Assembly: GCA_028285205.1 (NCBI GenBank)
Contig: JANQQA010000252.1
Location: 59,465 to 123,464, forward strand
Origin: Bythopirellula sp.
GTDB lineage: Bacteria; Planctomycetota; Planctomycetia; Pirellulales; Lacipirellulaceae
Length of the DNA stretch: 64,000 nt
Direction of reading: 5' to 3'
Shown here: positions 1 through 9,223 of the stretch, one piece after another
Numbering within the stretch: position 1 is the first letter of the stretch
Layout: the number at the start of each line of letters is the position of its first letter
The notes under the pieces: model-generated
Seen by the model: only the letters and a program-made list of their open reading frames with translations
Databases searched by the model: none
Told to the model about the DNA's origin: nothing
Made by a program: the position numbers and the translations under genes

Positions 1-300
1 GCGGGCATCGACCATGTGATCAATGTCGATGGCGGCACACTCGCTTGCGAATCTGCCGGTCTGCCGGTCGTTCGAGGCAAAAGCACCATGTCGCTGGAGC
101 GTCAGGTGCGAATCGCTGCAGGTTCGCTGGTCGTGCTTGGGGTGGCGCTCGGGTACTTCGTCCACCCCTACTTCGTCGGCCTGTCGGCATTCGTGGGGGC
201 GGGCCTCGTGTTCGCCGGCATTACCGATACCTGCGGTATGGGCATGCTGATCGCCCGTATGCCTTGGAATCAAGTCAGCAGCGGTAGCGACGTTAAGTGA
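1..300 (+). CDS. Rhodanese-DUF2892 membrane protein (3' part only)
   Basis: The open frame enters from the left edge, so only about 99 C-terminal residues are seen. The first 20 or so (VINVDGGTLACESAGLPV) match the end of a rhodanese domain, where the pattern is N-V-x-G-G-x-x-x-W-x-x-A-G-L-P-V; the usual Trp is Cys here. Then come two close hydrophobic segments (roughly visible residues 38-55 and 57-72) and the tail TDTCGMGMLIARMPWN, typical of the DUF2892/YgaP-like membrane domain. The family places a sulfur-transfer rhodanese at the inner membrane. It lies 28 bp before a CoA-disulfide-reductase-like gene with its own rhodanese domain on the same strand, so a joint role in persulfide or thiol redox is inferred. 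The catalytic Cys loop lies outside the window. Confidence 0.8.
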   Translation, partial: AGIDHVINVDGGTLACESAGLPVVRGKSTMSLERQVRIAAGSLVVLGVALGYFVHPYFVGLSAFVGAGLVFAGITDTCGMGMLIARMPWNQVSSGSDVK

Positions 301-328
301 CATTTGCCATCTCGAAGGAGTGTGAACG

Positions 329-1993
329 ATGAAGATCCTAATCGTTGGTGCGGTAGCTGGTGGTGCGTCGGCGGCGGCTCGTGCGCGCCGTTTGGATGAA
401 TATGCCGAGATCATCCTGTTCGAGCGCGGTGAGGCCCCCTCGTTCGCCAACTGCGGTTTGCCTTACTACGTGGGCGGCGTGATCGCCGAACGGGACAAAC
501 TGCTCGTAGCGCCCAAGCAACGGCTCGTCGAGCGTTACAACCTGGATGTTCGCACTCGCACTGAGGTCGTGCGAATCGATCGTACGCGGAAGCTCGTCGT
601 CGCGCGCGACCTGTCCACAGGCACTGAGTATGAGGAATCGTACGACAATCTGATCCTCTCGCCGGGTGCCTCGCCACTCCGTCCTCCGATCCCCGGGGCC
701 GATCTGGCGAGCGCCTACACGATTCGCGATCTGAGCGATGCCGATCGGCTTCATCAGGCCGTCGGAGGAGCTCGCACCGCGGTCATTATCGGGGCGGGCT
801 TCATTGGATTGGAGATGGCCGAGAACCTCGTACATCGGGGCATCACTACCACCGTGGTGGAAATGGCGGACCAGATCCTGCCACCGTGGGACCCCGAAAT
901 GGTCACGCCAGTGGCCGATCATCTGCGTGACCGAGGCGTTCGGCTTCAGCTCTCCGATGCCGCCAAGGCGATCGAAGCGACCGACGCGGGATTGCGGGTC
1001 GAACTCAACTCCGGCGGCACGCTCGACACGGACTTCGTCGTGATGAGCGTCGGTGTCCGGCCGGAGAACCAACTCGCCGTGGATGCCGGCCTGGAAGTCG
1101 GCACACGCGGCGGCATTCGCGTGAACGCGTCGATGCAGACCAACGACCCCGACATTTATGCCGTAGGCGACGTGGTTGAAGTCACGCACTTCGTGGATGG
1201 TTCGCCGATTCAAATCCCCCTCGGTGGCCCCGCCAATCGTCAAGGCCGCATTGCCGCTGACCACATCTTTGGCCGCGACAGCAAGTATCGCGGCACACAA
1301 GGCACGGCCATCGTCGGTGTGTTAGACATGACGGTCGCGATGACCGGCCTCAGTGAAAAAGCACTGATGGCCGCCAATCTTAGCTTCGAAAAAATCTACA
1401 TCCATCCCGCCCATCACGCCGGTTACTATCCGGGAGCAGAACAGCTAACGCTGAAACTGCTCTTCGCTCCCGACACCGGGAGGATCCTCGGCGCCGAGAT
1501 CGTCGGCGGAGCCGGCGTCGACAAACGCATCGACGTGCTGGCGATCGCCATTCAAGCGGGCATGACGGTGTACGACCTGGAAGAAGCCGAACTCGCCTAC
1601 GCGCCGCAGTATGGCTCGGCGAAGGACCCAATCAATATGGCGGGCTTCGTCGCCGCAGGCGTGTTGCGTGACGACCAGCCGGTTACTCACGTCGCCCAAC
1701 TCACTTCCGACGGCGCTGACGCGGAGCCCTACGTGCTCGACGTTCGCACAGCTGGCGAATTCGAGGCGGGCCACATCGAGGGTGCAACCAACATTCCGCT
1801 CGAGTCGCTTCGCGCGCGTCTCGACGAAGTCCCCCGCGACCGGCCGATCGTCGCCTATTGCAAGGTTGGCCAACGCGGCTACTCCGCGACGCGCATCCTC
1901 GCACAGCACGGCTTTGCCGTTCGCAACCTTAGCGGCGGCTATACCACGTACCTGGCCGACGCATCGCACGAGCAGCAATCGGTCGAGGCCTGA
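329..1993 (+). CDS. CoA-disulfide reductase-like flavoprotein with C-terminal rhodanese domain
   Basis: A 554-residue FAD/NAD(P)-dependent pyridine-nucleotide-disulfide reductase. The N-terminal dinucleotide fold GAVAGGASAAARARR (residues 7-21) is followed by FANCGLPYY with the single redox Cys42, the signature of CoA-disulfide and CoA-persulfide reductases. A second Rossmann motif, IIGAGFIGLEMAENL, near residue 155 binds NAD(P)H, and DIYAVGD near residue 273 is the FAD motif. Residues 460-554 form a rhodanese domain with active loop CKVGQRG (Cys511). Such CoADR-Rhd proteins reduce CoA per- and polysulfides in the cytoplasm. The start has GAAGGAG upstream with good spacing. It is probably co-transcribed with the rhodanese/DUF2892 gene before it. 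Family assignment is firm; the exact substrate is inferred. Confidence 0.9.
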   Translation: MKILIVGAVAGGASAAARARRLDEYAEIILFERGEAPSFANCGLPYYVGGVIAERDKLLVAPKQRLVERYNLDVRTRTEVVRIDRTRKLVVARDLSTGTEYEESYDNLILSPGASPLRPPIPGADLASAYTIRDLSDADRLHQAVGGARTAVIIGAGFIGLEMAENLVHRGITTTVVEMADQILPPWDPEMVTPVADHLRDRGVRLQLSDAAKAIEATDAGLRVELNSGGTLDTDFVVMSVGVRPENQLAVDAGLEVGTRGGIRVNASMQTNDPDIYAVGDVVEVTHFVDGSPIQIPLGGPANRQGRIAADHIFGRDSKYRGTQGTAIVGVLDMTVAMTGLSEKALMAANLSFEKIYIHPAHHAGYYPGAEQLTLKLLFAPDTGRILGAEIVGGAGVDKRIDVLAIAIQAGMTVYDLEEAELAYAPQYGSAKDPINMAGFVAAGVLRDDQPVTHVAQLTSDGADAEPYVLDVRTAGEFEAGHIEGATNIPLESLRARLDEVPRDRPIVAYCKVGQRGYSATRILAQHGFAVRNLSGGYTTYLADASHEQQSVEA

Positions 1994-2021
1994 CGACGTC
2001 GAGACCTGACCACTTCGCCAG

Positions 2022-2981
2022 CTACTTCGTCGCGATCGTGCAGGACAGACCCAAACCACGGCACAGCAAGTGAGCCGTATTGACCGGCAGCTTATCGATC
2101 AGCGGTTCGAACAGCTGCTTCACTATTCGCAACCCACCGCCAAAGTGGTAGATTCGCCCGCGTGTCACAACCAGCGGCGTTGCGACACGCTTGAATCCGG
2201 CCTGCTTGAGTAGCGTCGTCACCTCGGACAACCGATACTCTTTCAAATGCAAGCCGTTAGCCTCAGTGCGCGCCGGGCAGAAATCACCCGTCACGTCCGA
2301 GGGGCGCAGCAACCAGTTAGGAGTGATCGTCAGCAACTGTCCGCCGGGTGCGAGCAGTTCGTAAATCTTGTCCAAGTACTCGGCAATCTCGTCGGGACAG
2401 ATGTGCTCGAACACATCATTCCAATACACCAAACTCGGCCGACTGGGCAACGACTTTTTGGTCACGCTACGCAGATCGCCAAGGAATAGTCGCTCCGCAA
2501 ACTTCTTTCCCAACAGATGCAATGCTTCCTCGTGCATCGTCTTCGAGACTTCAATGCCGCTGGACGGAAAGCCGTGCTCGCTAACTTCACGCAACATCAC
2601 GCCACAGCCGAAACCCACCTCAAAAAAGCTCGGCCTGCCAATCCCTCGATTGATCTGCTGGTTCAACAACTCCACGACGAGTCGTCCGTAGCGCGGATCA
2701 AGCCCCATCACCAGGGGCTGGCCCGGTTGCTGCGCTGCCAGGATCGCGCACACGGTATCGTACGCCTGGCCGATCACGAGCGTGCGATCGTTGGAGCCCT
2801 TCGGCAACTGCCGAATCGCGTTGGCGAACTTCTGTTCCTGATCCCACTGCAATTGCTGCAACTGTTCGATCGTCAGACCCGCCAATGACAACCAACTTCC
2901 GTCGGCCAGCATCACCTCGGCGGCAGGCGCCTCAACGGTACTTGCCGACGAATCTGGGGGCGGGGAATCGAGCGTGAGCAT
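2022..2981 (-). CDS. Class I SAM-dependent methyltransferase
   Basis: 319 residues. The SAM-binding glycine motif FFEVGFGCGVML (about 119-130) is followed after strand 2 by the acidic position in GIEVS (142-146). A later VYWNDVFEHI (near 185) and LLAPGGQLLTITPNW (near 210) match motifs 4-5 of UbiG/COG2227-type methyltransferases. An N-terminal extension of about 110 residues has no recognised domain. The substrate cannot be told: neighbours are unrelated and the gene converges on the CoADR gene with a 28-bp gap. ATG start; no closer alternative is better. Confidence 0.75.
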   Translation of the reverse strand: MLTLDSPPPDSSASTVEAPAAEVMLADGSWLSLAGLTIEQLQQLQWDQEQKFANAIRQLPKGSNDRTLVIGQAYDTVCAILAAQQPGQPLVMGLDPRYGRLVVELLNQQINRGIGRPSFFEVGFGCGVMLREVSEHGFPSSGIEVSKTMHEEALHLLGKKFAERLFLGDLRSVTKKSLPSRPSLVYWNDVFEHICPDEIAEYLDKIYELLAPGGQLLTITPNWLLRPSDVTGDFCPARTEANGLHLKEYRLSEVTTLLKQAGFKRVATPLVVTRGRIYHFGGGLRIVKQLFEPLIDKLPVNTAHLLCRGLGLSCTIATK

Positions 2982-3475
2982 GGGCGAAGCTCCATCACTT
3001 TCGTGGTCAGGCGAACAGATTGGTCTATCTCAAATGTAGTGCGCAAACGCCTCGCAGGACGGTGAATCCCACCGCTGGTCTGGCTTCCGAATGTGCCGAT
3101 CGTGCCGAATCGCCGGACCGACGACACAGCACTTCTATTTGGGTAAAAAACACCGCAACCCTCCCCCCCAATTGGGTTCTGCAACACGATTTTCAAATGG
3201 GCTTCGTGTCCGAAAAACCACCGCCGTTTTCGTTCCCTTCATCTCGCAAGTCGTTGCCAAGTAACGACTTGAGCAATCGCCCGCGAACCGATTCGGTCGA
3301 ATTTCCGGACTTTCAGTCCCAAAAGTGTTCGAAAATTCATGGACTCGATTCCCAGCAAATACTGCTATGTAAGCACCAGCGTAACGTAACGCCGACGCGA
3401 CGATGTGTCCGAAAATTCCTGAAGGCCGGTAGTCACCTGATCTCAAGCGGACCTTACCCATTCGCTCCACACGAC

Positions 3476-3536
3476 GAGCAAGCCAATTGTATCCGAACAG
3501 CTGGCCCAACTTCATCAAGAATCTTTGGCCACCTGG
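3476..3536 (+). repeat. Dispersed repeat, module A, copy 1
   Basis: This 61-bp block aligns without gaps to 5261-5321, with about ten substitutions. The shared core is GGCCCAA-y-TTCATCAA-r-AAT-y-TTTGGCCA, flanked by GAGCAAGC and CTGG. A shorter related core is at 36424-36453. Read on the minus strand, both full copies encode G-Q-(R/K)-F-L-M-K-L-G-Q-x-F-x-Y-N-x-L-A-R. The differences mix silent and replacement changes, so coding is not established. Confidence 0.6.
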
Positions 3537-3592
3537 CAGGCTTGGAAACTGTGTTCGGACGGCTAATCGCGTGCAGGATCGCAACTCGCAGT

Positions 3593-3650
3593 TACCAGCG
3601 GAAGAGAGTCATACTGCTTGTGGAAACTCAATTCCGCAAGAAGTACACAG
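3593..3650 (+). repeat. Dispersed repeat, module B, degenerate copy
   Basis: Resembles the better-preserved copy at 36592-36645. It shares the left arm CCAGCGGA, the GAGTC centre and the tail TGGAAACT-x-x-ATTCC-x-x-AAGAA. The right arm has decayed, so the hairpin is no longer good. Confidence 0.45.
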
Positions 3651-3670
3651 ACCGACATTGCCTCGGCGGG

Positions 3671-4858
3671 TTAAGACCAGTCAAAAGTTGTCAGAGCGAG
3701 GCGTAGTTCCGGGTGATAGAAGAGCTGCAGGCCGCATGAACTAGTATCTACGTATACGAACGAATGCATCCAACCTATGAATGAGAAATCAGAGCCATCT
3801 TCCGCCTGGGGCACAGGATACTTATCACCCGCGTCCTCATGATCTTCATCGTATTCGTACTCGGAAAGTGGCCAGTCCCCTGATTCGGGCCAATTTCCCC
3901 AACAAGGTTTGCCACCGAGCTGCATAACAAGCTCATGGCGGTCGCGATCGCGCCAAGACCCATACTTCTTAAGAGAATATTCTGGATGCAAACCGCCAAA
4001 CCGTTTGAAGTGCTCGCGATTGTTCGCGTAGGATCGCCTGGCTTTTTCGTAATGTTCGTGGAGTTGTTGCTTGGACGCTAAGTCGAGTTGAGTATCGGTG
4101 CGAGTATCGAGGTTGTGTAGCAGAAAATAATCCCAATCGGTTGCCAGCGTGTACCGCCCTTGCTCGTCGACGCGATAGCCAATCCAATTCTCCGCACACA
4201 ACGATCCATGATGCGAAGGTGTGTCTTCACCGACCGCACCCTCATGGGGTTCAATTGGCTGGACAAAGTGAATCGGACCTGACCAGGCAGGGTCGATGTG
4301 CTCGAGTGATACCGTAGCTAGCGGCAGAAGATACTTTGAGTGCGTCTCAACATCTTCTGCGAACACCGTGGTTGGGTCGGGAAAAGGAGTGAAGTATTCT
4401 GTTTTCTCATAGACGATTCCTCCTACTTCACGTCCTTGGGGTCGGTCGTCGAACTCCAAAAGCTTTCGAAGCTTTTCCAATGTTTCTCCACTCTCCTTCG
4501 AGAGGATCTGCTCTCGGTCGGACCTTTCGAGCCGCTCGAACAGGTCAGCGACGTTAGTCGCGTCGCATTCGGCAAGCCGTTTTTCAGGAATCTCCTCGGA
4601 AGGGCATGTCGTCCACCAGCGGTCAAAGAACTCTGATGTGAGCGAAGCTTTGCCCTGAAAAAACTTATCGCCCAATTCTTTCTGCATTCTGCCTACAAAA
4701 ACCTGTTTTGCTAGACTAACAAGCCTTAGCATTTCGATTCCACAATCGGGAGGGAAACTGTAGCAGCGCAGCTCTCTGAAGAAAAACTCCAAGTGCTCTG
4801 CAATCTGACCACTTTCAAACAACTCTGGTTTCGCAGAAATCACGATTTGTATGGTCAT
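3671..4858 (-). CDS. Hypothetical protein, possible DUF1963-like C-terminus
   Basis: About 395 residues from the ATG at 4858 (MTIQIVISAKPELF). An upstream TTG at 4900 would add 14 residues with no visible benefit. The N-terminal half is helical and charged with no recognised motif. The last 90 residues contain QLGGKPCWGNWPES, an acidic loop and SFIGWMHSFVYVDTSSCGLQLFYH, which recalls the LGG-x-P-x-W core and the closing strands of the YwqG/DUF1963 family. That resemblance is weak. No signal peptide is visible, so a cytoplasmic location is likely. It stands alone between two repeat-rich intergenic regions. No function is proposed. Confidence 0.55.
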   Translation of the reverse strand: MTIQIVISAKPELFESGQIAEHLEFFFRELRCYSFPPDCGIEMLRLVSLAKQVFVGRMQKELGDKFFQGKASLTSEFFDRWWTTCPSEEIPEKRLAECDATNVADLFERLERSDREQILSKESGETLEKLRKLLEFDDRPQGREVGGIVYEKTEYFTPFPDPTTVFAEDVETHSKYLLPLATVSLEHIDPAWSGPIHFVQPIEPHEGAVGEDTPSHHGSLCAENWIGYRVDEQGRYTLATDWDYFLLHNLDTRTDTQLDLASKQQLHEHYEKARRSYANNREHFKRFGGLHPEYSLKKYGSWRDRDRHELVMQLGGKPCWGNWPESGDWPLSEYEYDEDHEDAGDKYPVPQAEDGSDFSFIGWMHSFVYVDTSSCGLQLFYHPELRLALTTFDWS

Positions 4859-5017
4859 GATGTGACAATTGGCAAAGAAACTGGAATACAGATGAACCAA
4901 GAGCGACCAATTCTACCTAAAGCTAACGCTCTCTTGAAGGCGTACAGAGGTTCTGCCAGACTAGCACTTGCACTTTCGAGCCGAACTCCTAAGTACTCAA
5001 CAGCACTCATCGGTTGA

Positions 5018-5052
5018 CCCCGGGTGCCACGGCTGACTGGTTCAGCAGTGCG
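5018..5052 (+). repeat. CCGGGTGCCAC hairpin element, copy 1
   Basis: CCGGGTGCCAC followed by arms CACGGCTGA (5028-5036) and TCAGCAGTG (5042-5050) around a 5-nt loop CTGGT; 8 of 9 positions pair. It has the same architecture as 6641-6673 and, inverted, 5217-5250. Confidence 0.65.
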
Positions 5053-5213
5053 AACCCTGCTTCCGTGAGCCAACGTTAAACAATCGACGGCCCAGATTGT
5101 TTCTCGACTGACGGCATGTGGTGAACCGACGACTCACTATCCGTCTGTGATACGCGTCAGCTTGGACGTGTTGCCAAGCACTGCTCATCAAGATGGCGAA
5201 GCCAACTGACGCT

Positions 5214-5250
<37 letters not shown>

Positions 5251-5260
5251 ATGAACGACC

Positions 5261-5321
5261 GAGCAAGCTGATTGTATTCGAACGGCTGGCCCAATTTCAT
5301 CAAAAATTTTTGGCCAACTGG
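5261..5321 (+). repeat. Dispersed repeat, module A, copy 2
   Basis: Ungapped partner of 3476-3536 (about 84% identical by eye over 61 bp). Core GGCCCAATTTCATCAA then AAATTTTTGGCCA. The ends TGGCC and GGCCA form a weak long palindrome. Confidence 0.6.
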
Positions 5322-5513
5322 TGGTATTGGAGATTCCGTTCCGGCGGAGGAATCTCGTGCACTTACAGTCTCGAAAAAAATGCGTCGTTCTGTTGCACCT
5401 GTGCGCGTCAGCAAGCAGCACAGCCGAGATCGCAGATGGAGTTAGAACACCATCTAAAACAGTGCAGCGAGCGCTGATTGATTCACCTCTGGCGTCCCTG
5501 GCGGCTAACTATT

Positions 5514-6599
5514 CTACGGGCCTTCTTGGGAGTCTCCCAACACCCATCGATCGGCGATCCGCTGCGCCGCACCTGGCTCGACATCTTCCGCCTCGCAGTT
5601 CCTTAGCACGACCACCGCAGAACGCAGGTCGGGGTAGACGTACATCTGGTTGAGGAAGCCACGTGTGGCTCCTCCGTGCCAGCAAATGCGCTGCCCCCCA
5701 GAGCTGCCGAGGAACCAGCCATAGCCGTAGTGATATCGACTTTGATCGCTGCCCTCGCGGGTCGTCTCGACGTGCGAAGTGGTCATTAATCGGCGACTCT
5801 TTTCACTGAGCAGTTTGCCGCTTGCCAGCCCGCGAAGCCACAGCTCCAAATCGTCCAGCGACGAGTAGATCGTGCCGTCTCCGCGGAGGGCACTGGTCAC
5901 GCTCTGATCAGCAACGACCCACTTATCGTCCATGCTGGCGTGCCCGTAAGCGCGGTGGGGCACGGTGTTTAGCCCGCGCTGATAGACCCGTGACCCGCGC
6001 ATCCCGAGTGGCTCAAAGACACGTCGTTCCATGAAGCAGTGAAACGGCACCCCGCTCACCTGCTCGACCACCAGCCCCAACAGCACGTAACCGGAGTTGG
6101 AGTACTCCCAGTCATTGCCTGGAGCGCTGTCGGGTTCCTCGGTGTTCAGTAGAATCTCTAGCACGTTCTGGTCATAGAGTTGCAGCGTGGTCCCCGCTGG
6201 GATCACGGGTTCGTAGGCGGGCAAGCCCGACGTATGCGTGAGCACTTGGTGCAGGCTGATGTCGTTCCAATAGGTCGGCGATTCGGAGAAGAACTTGCTC
6301 AGCGGGTCGTCCAGCGACAACGCCCCTTCATCGGCCAACAAGAGCACAGCTGCCGCAGTGAACTGCTTCGTGATCGACGCCATGCGGAAATTGGTCGCCG
6401 ACGTGCAGGGCGGGCCGCCGTCGACCTCGGTCACCCCGTACCCTTGCTTAAGAATCGTCTCGCCATCACGAATCACGAGCACACCACAGCCAACATGCGG
6501 AGGCAGCAGTGATTCAACCTCCGCTGCGATGTCTGCCAGGGCCGCGCTAGGCTGACACAAGACCAGGACGAATAGTGACGTGGCGAGGCGCGGTTTCAT
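5514..6599 (-). CDS. Exported beta-lactamase-like serine hydrolase
   Basis: 361 residues from the ATG at 6599, which has GGAG about 9 nt upstream and opens a clear signal peptide (MKPRLATSLFVLVLCQPSAA, cleavage near ALA-DI). A GTG frame extension to 6653 would run into a hairpin repeat and is rejected. The class C beta-lactamase/esterase motifs are present: S75-I-T-K78 (nucleophile and general base) and Y166-S-N168; a terminal WHGGATRGF stands where KTG would be. HTSGLPAYE is the usual loop near residue 122. Such proteins act outside the inner membrane as esterases, D-aminopeptidases or peptidases; real beta-lactamase activity cannot be inferred. Confidence 0.85.
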   Translation of the reverse strand: MKPRLATSLFVLVLCQPSAALADIAAEVESLLPPHVGCGVLVIRDGETILKQGYGVTEVDGGPPCTSATNFRMASITKQFTAAAVLLLADEGALSLDDPLSKFFSESPTYWNDISLHQVLTHTSGLPAYEPVIPAGTTLQLYDQNVLEILLNTEEPDSAPGNDWEYSNSGYVLLGLVVEQVSGVPFHCFMERRVFEPLGMRGSRVYQRGLNTVPHRAYGHASMDDKWVVADQSVTSALRGDGTIYSSLDDLELWLRGLASGKLLSEKSRRLMTTSHVETTREGSDQSRYHYGYGWFLGSSGGQRICWHGGATRGFLNQMYVYPDLRSAVVVLRNCEAEDVEPGAAQRIADRWVLGDSQEGP

Positions 6600-6640
6600 G
6601 GCGAATGACTCCGATAAGTGTCTGGTGGTTGTTGCGGTAA

Positions 6641-6673
6641 CGCCGGGTGCCACTGCTGACTTGTTCAGCAGTG
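6641..6673 (+). repeat. CCGGGTGCCAC hairpin element, copy 3
   Basis: GCCGGGTGC then a perfect 9-bp stem CACTGCTGA (6651-6659) / TCAGCAGTG (6665-6673) with loop CTTGT. It lies in the upstream region of the serine hydrolase gene and is the best-paired of three copies in the first 7 kb. Confidence 0.7.
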
Positions 6674-6894
6674 TGGTGCCTGCACACCCAACATGGTCTG
6701 TCCTTAGAGCTCTGATGCCTGTTGATGTAATAGAATCTAGTTTGGATGAAGATGAGTGAGCTTTCTAACGCGGAAACTCCTTAGGAACTCCTATTGAGGT
6801 GAGCCCTTTCGCTTGCGGACACGAAACCGTGTAAACTTGGTGGGACGGGCTACAATGAAGGTGTTTTCTTCAATATAGGAGAGAAGCATCTGCC

Positions 6895-7446
6895 GTGTGT
6901 GATTCGAGCGTCGCAAGGCCATTCAGGTTCCGGCTACGTACCCTGGTTATCGTAACGACTCTGGTTGCGATACTGCTAGCAGGATATATGATTTGGATGC
7001 ATGCTATGGACAGCTTCTTTGATGCGATGATCGTTGGTGAGACCGGTTCAGTGCAAAGCCGCGAAGAGTGGCCACGTCCGCTGTTGGAGTTAATTGATGA
7101 GTGTGACGAAGTTGCCGTGACCGAAAGTAATGTGCAAGTATTTTGCCTTTGCCAGGGATTTGACCCCGAATACGTGTGGCGGATGACCGGCGACGAGACA
7201 GTGCTCCAGTTGTTGAAGGACAAGTGGCAATTAAGTGTAGATGAGAAACCTAGATGGCATGTATTAAGGGGATACAGCCAGAATTCCGAAGTTTCGGTAC
7301 CACCATGGTGGTCACCAAAGGAGAATGAACAAACGACTTTCTACGTTTGCCCACAAGCAATTGCCAAAGATAAAGGTGACCGCTTTAAGGTTGCTTTCGA
7401 CGCCAGCAGGCAGTCGATCTTCGTTCACTATTGGTCCAATTTTTAG
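6895..7446 (+). CDS. Small membrane-anchored hypothetical protein
   Basis: 183 residues from a GTG start; AGGAGAG lies about 12 nt upstream, a rather long spacing. Residues 8-36 form one transmembrane anchor of the planctomycete RF-x-x-RTL type (RFRLRTLVIVTTLVAILLA). The remainder is a soluble domain, probably outside the cytoplasm, with CFLCQGF and many Trp residues but no recognised fold. A TACAAT hexamer at 6851-6856 may be the -10 element. Function unknown. A similar anchor opens the protein at 36825. Confidence 0.6.
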   Translation: MCDSSVARPFRFRLRTLVIVTTLVAILLAGYMIWMHAMDSFFDAMIVGETGSVQSREEWPRPLLELIDECDEVAVTESNVQVFCLCQGFDPEYVWRMTGDETVLQLLKDKWQLSVDEKPRWHVLRGYSQNSEVSVPPWWSPKENEQTTFYVCPQAIAKDKGDRFKVAFDASRQSIFVHYWSNF

Positions 7447-7615
7447 TTCCCTGCTACCGCGCATCCCTGAGTGGCATATGACGTTGCACAAATACCTAAA
7501 CGAGAGATCGATTCCAGCATGGCTGTGAACCTTCTACGCCACGTCATCGGACTGCTTGAAAACACTGACAGCCAGCGTCGTTTGACATTCTCTGCATTTT
7601 GCCGCTCCGAATCGC

Positions 7616-8299
7616 ATGAACATGGACTCACTGAATGACGCGAAGATCATTGACTCTTGGAGAAAGAACGCGTCTCCTTGGGTTACTGCTGTGAGAGAGC
7701 GGCAGATTGAGAGTCGTCGATTGAGCACCGACGGTGCCATCGTTGATGCAGTACTAGACAACTCACCTCGGTCGGTTATTGACATCGGATGCGGCGAAGG
7801 ATGGCTGTCTCGTAAGCTCGCCGCGAGTGGCATTCAAGTGCTAGGCATTGACGTCGTGCCAGAACTGATTTCCGAGGCCCAGCGTGCGGGTGGAGGAGAG
7901 TTTCAAGTTGCCGCTTATGAGGAAGTCATCGCCGGGGCGATTGATGCTCGCGCCGACGTCGTGGTTTGCAACTTCTCGTTGCTCGGCAAGGAGAGTGTGG
8001 AAGGACTATTTGCAGCCATACCTGCCCTGCTAAACCCCATGGGCTCCTACATCGTGCAGACGCTTCACCCGAAGTCGGCCAGTAACGACAGCCCCTATCA
8101 AGATGGTTGGCGAGTCGGTTCGTGGGACGGATTTAGCACAGACTTCATCGATCCTGCTCCCTGGTACTTCAGGACCACGGAGAGTTGGAAACAACTATTC
8201 CACGACAGTGGGTTTCGGTTACAAGAAGTGCGAGAACCCACGCTGCCCGCCGGCGGAGAGCCGGTTTCAATTGTATTCATTGCGGAAGTGGACGGCTAA
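7616..8299 (+). CDS. SAM-dependent methyltransferase
   Basis: 227 residues with a methyltransferase core: VIDIGCGEGWLSRKLAASG (54-72), acidic end of strand 2 at VLGIDV (D79), and NFSLLGKESVEGLF near residue 122 in the motif 4 position. A late VQTLHP near 143 and WYFRTTESW near 182 fit small-molecule methyltransferases of the UbiG/bioC class (Methyltransf_11 type). Two in-frame ATGs are two codons apart (7616, 7622); neither has a clear ribosome binding site. Substrate unknown. Confidence 0.8.
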   Translation: MNMDSLNDAKIIDSWRKNASPWVTAVRERQIESRRLSTDGAIVDAVLDNSPRSVIDIGCGEGWLSRKLAASGIQVLGIDVVPELISEAQRAGGGEFQVAAYEEVIAGAIDARADVVVCNFSLLGKESVEGLFAAIPALLNPMGSYIVQTLHPKSASNDSPYQDGWRVGSWDGFSTDFIDPAPWYFRTTESWKQLFHDSGFRLQEVREPTLPAGGEPVSIVFIAEVDG

Positions 8300-8350
8300 T
8301 CGGGCACATTGATCACGACACGAAGTGCCTACGTGGGACGTCGTACCTGC

Positions 8351-9223
8351 TCAGCGGCTGTAGATCAGCCTGAGCCCTGCCAGTACCTCCGTATCAGAGG
8401 CAGAGAAACCAGGACCGATGCCGCATTGCAATTCAAGATGGTCGGTGATCTCCACGTCGACTTGGGGCATCAGTAGTAGCGAAGTGCGGTCGCTTTCCCC
8501 AAACACAAAATTGCTTTCTAAGCCGCACGTCATGCGGTGAGTGACGTCTGCAAAAATGGTCAGATTCAGGATGCCATCAACCGGGTCGCCACCGCCGTGA
8601 TTCGAGATTTGAGGTCGAACACCGATCATTCCCAGCGCGCTCCAGCGATCGCTAAACTCGACGCCCGCCAGATACAGGAAAGTGAGCTCCCAGATCTCGA
8701 AATCGGTATGTGGCTCGACAATCGTTTGCAAGCCGTGAATGAACTGGTCGTGCAGCGCGGTGCCCAGGGTGAGTTGTGCTGCGAACTTGTAGGCTTCCAA
8801 CTCGCTGCCCTCGAAGGGCAGTTCAAATTCAACGGCAAATCCGTCAAACAACGCGTACTCGATTTCAGGAGCCCACTCGATACCGCCGCGATCGAGGCTG
8901 CCCGCCGCTGGGCCGAACGGATCGAAGTCTGTCGCGCCAACCGCACGGGATCGATTCGCGGGAAAGAGGCTGAGAACATTGACTTCAAACTCGCCTCGAT
9001 CAGCGCCCAATCCGCGCACGAGATCGAATACCATTGGCTCAGGAATGGAGGGAATGTTGTCTTCCGACCCATAGTCCTCGGCACCAAACGGCTCTCGACC
9101 GTCTGAGAAAAATCGACGTCCGCGTGTTTCCTCCCCAAACAATCGAGCGCAACTCGGGCGACAAGTCGTCGCTTGAAGGGCGACGATAATCAGGAGAAAT
9201 AGCTTTCGCCACGCAAATCTCAT
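8351..9223 (-). CDS. Exported hypothetical protein, probable outer-membrane beta-barrel
   Basis: 290 residues. A signal peptide (MRFAWRKLFLLIIVALQATT) is followed by an Asp/Gly-rich segment, then alternating strands such as IEWAPEIEYALFDGFAVEFEL and a last strand GLRLIYSR ending close to the C-terminus, as expected of a barrel. It resembles the transporter-like or MetA-pathway outer-membrane proteins often left unnamed in planctomycetes. Start is ATG; GATT-rich upstream, no strong ribosome binding site. No function proposed. Confidence 0.65.
   Translation of the reverse strand: MRFAWRKLFLLIIVALQATTCRPSCARLFGEETRGRRFFSDGREPFGAEDYGSEDNIPSIPEPMVFDLVRGLGADRGEFEVNVLSLFPANRSRAVGATDFDPFGPAAGSLDRGGIEWAPEIEYALFDGFAVEFELPFEGSELEAYKFAAQLTLGTALHDQFIHGLQTIVEPHTDFEIWELTFLYLAGVEFSDRWSALGMIGVRPQISNHGGGDPVDGILNLTIFADVTHRMTCGLESNFVFGESDRTSLLLMPQVDVEITDHLELQCGIGPGFSASDTEVLAGLRLIYSR

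Larger units (their letters stand above)
2982..3670. other. Intergenic region with degenerate repeat copies
   Basis: No convincing gene. It holds a degraded copy of a dispersed composite repeat (3476-3536 and 3593-3650) that recurs at 5.3 kb and 36.4-36.6 kb. A plus-strand frame across 3020-3706 looks like random composition and crosses the repeat. Confidence 0.5.

Noticed and set aside
338..1300. 320-codon minus-strand frame
   Set aside because: Antisense shadow of the CoA-disulfide-reductase-like gene, which has complete family motifs.
3020..3706. 228-codon plus-strand frame in the intergenic region
   Set aside because: Composition is that of non-coding GC-rich DNA, no ribosome binding site, it overlaps the repeat and the 3' end of the next gene.
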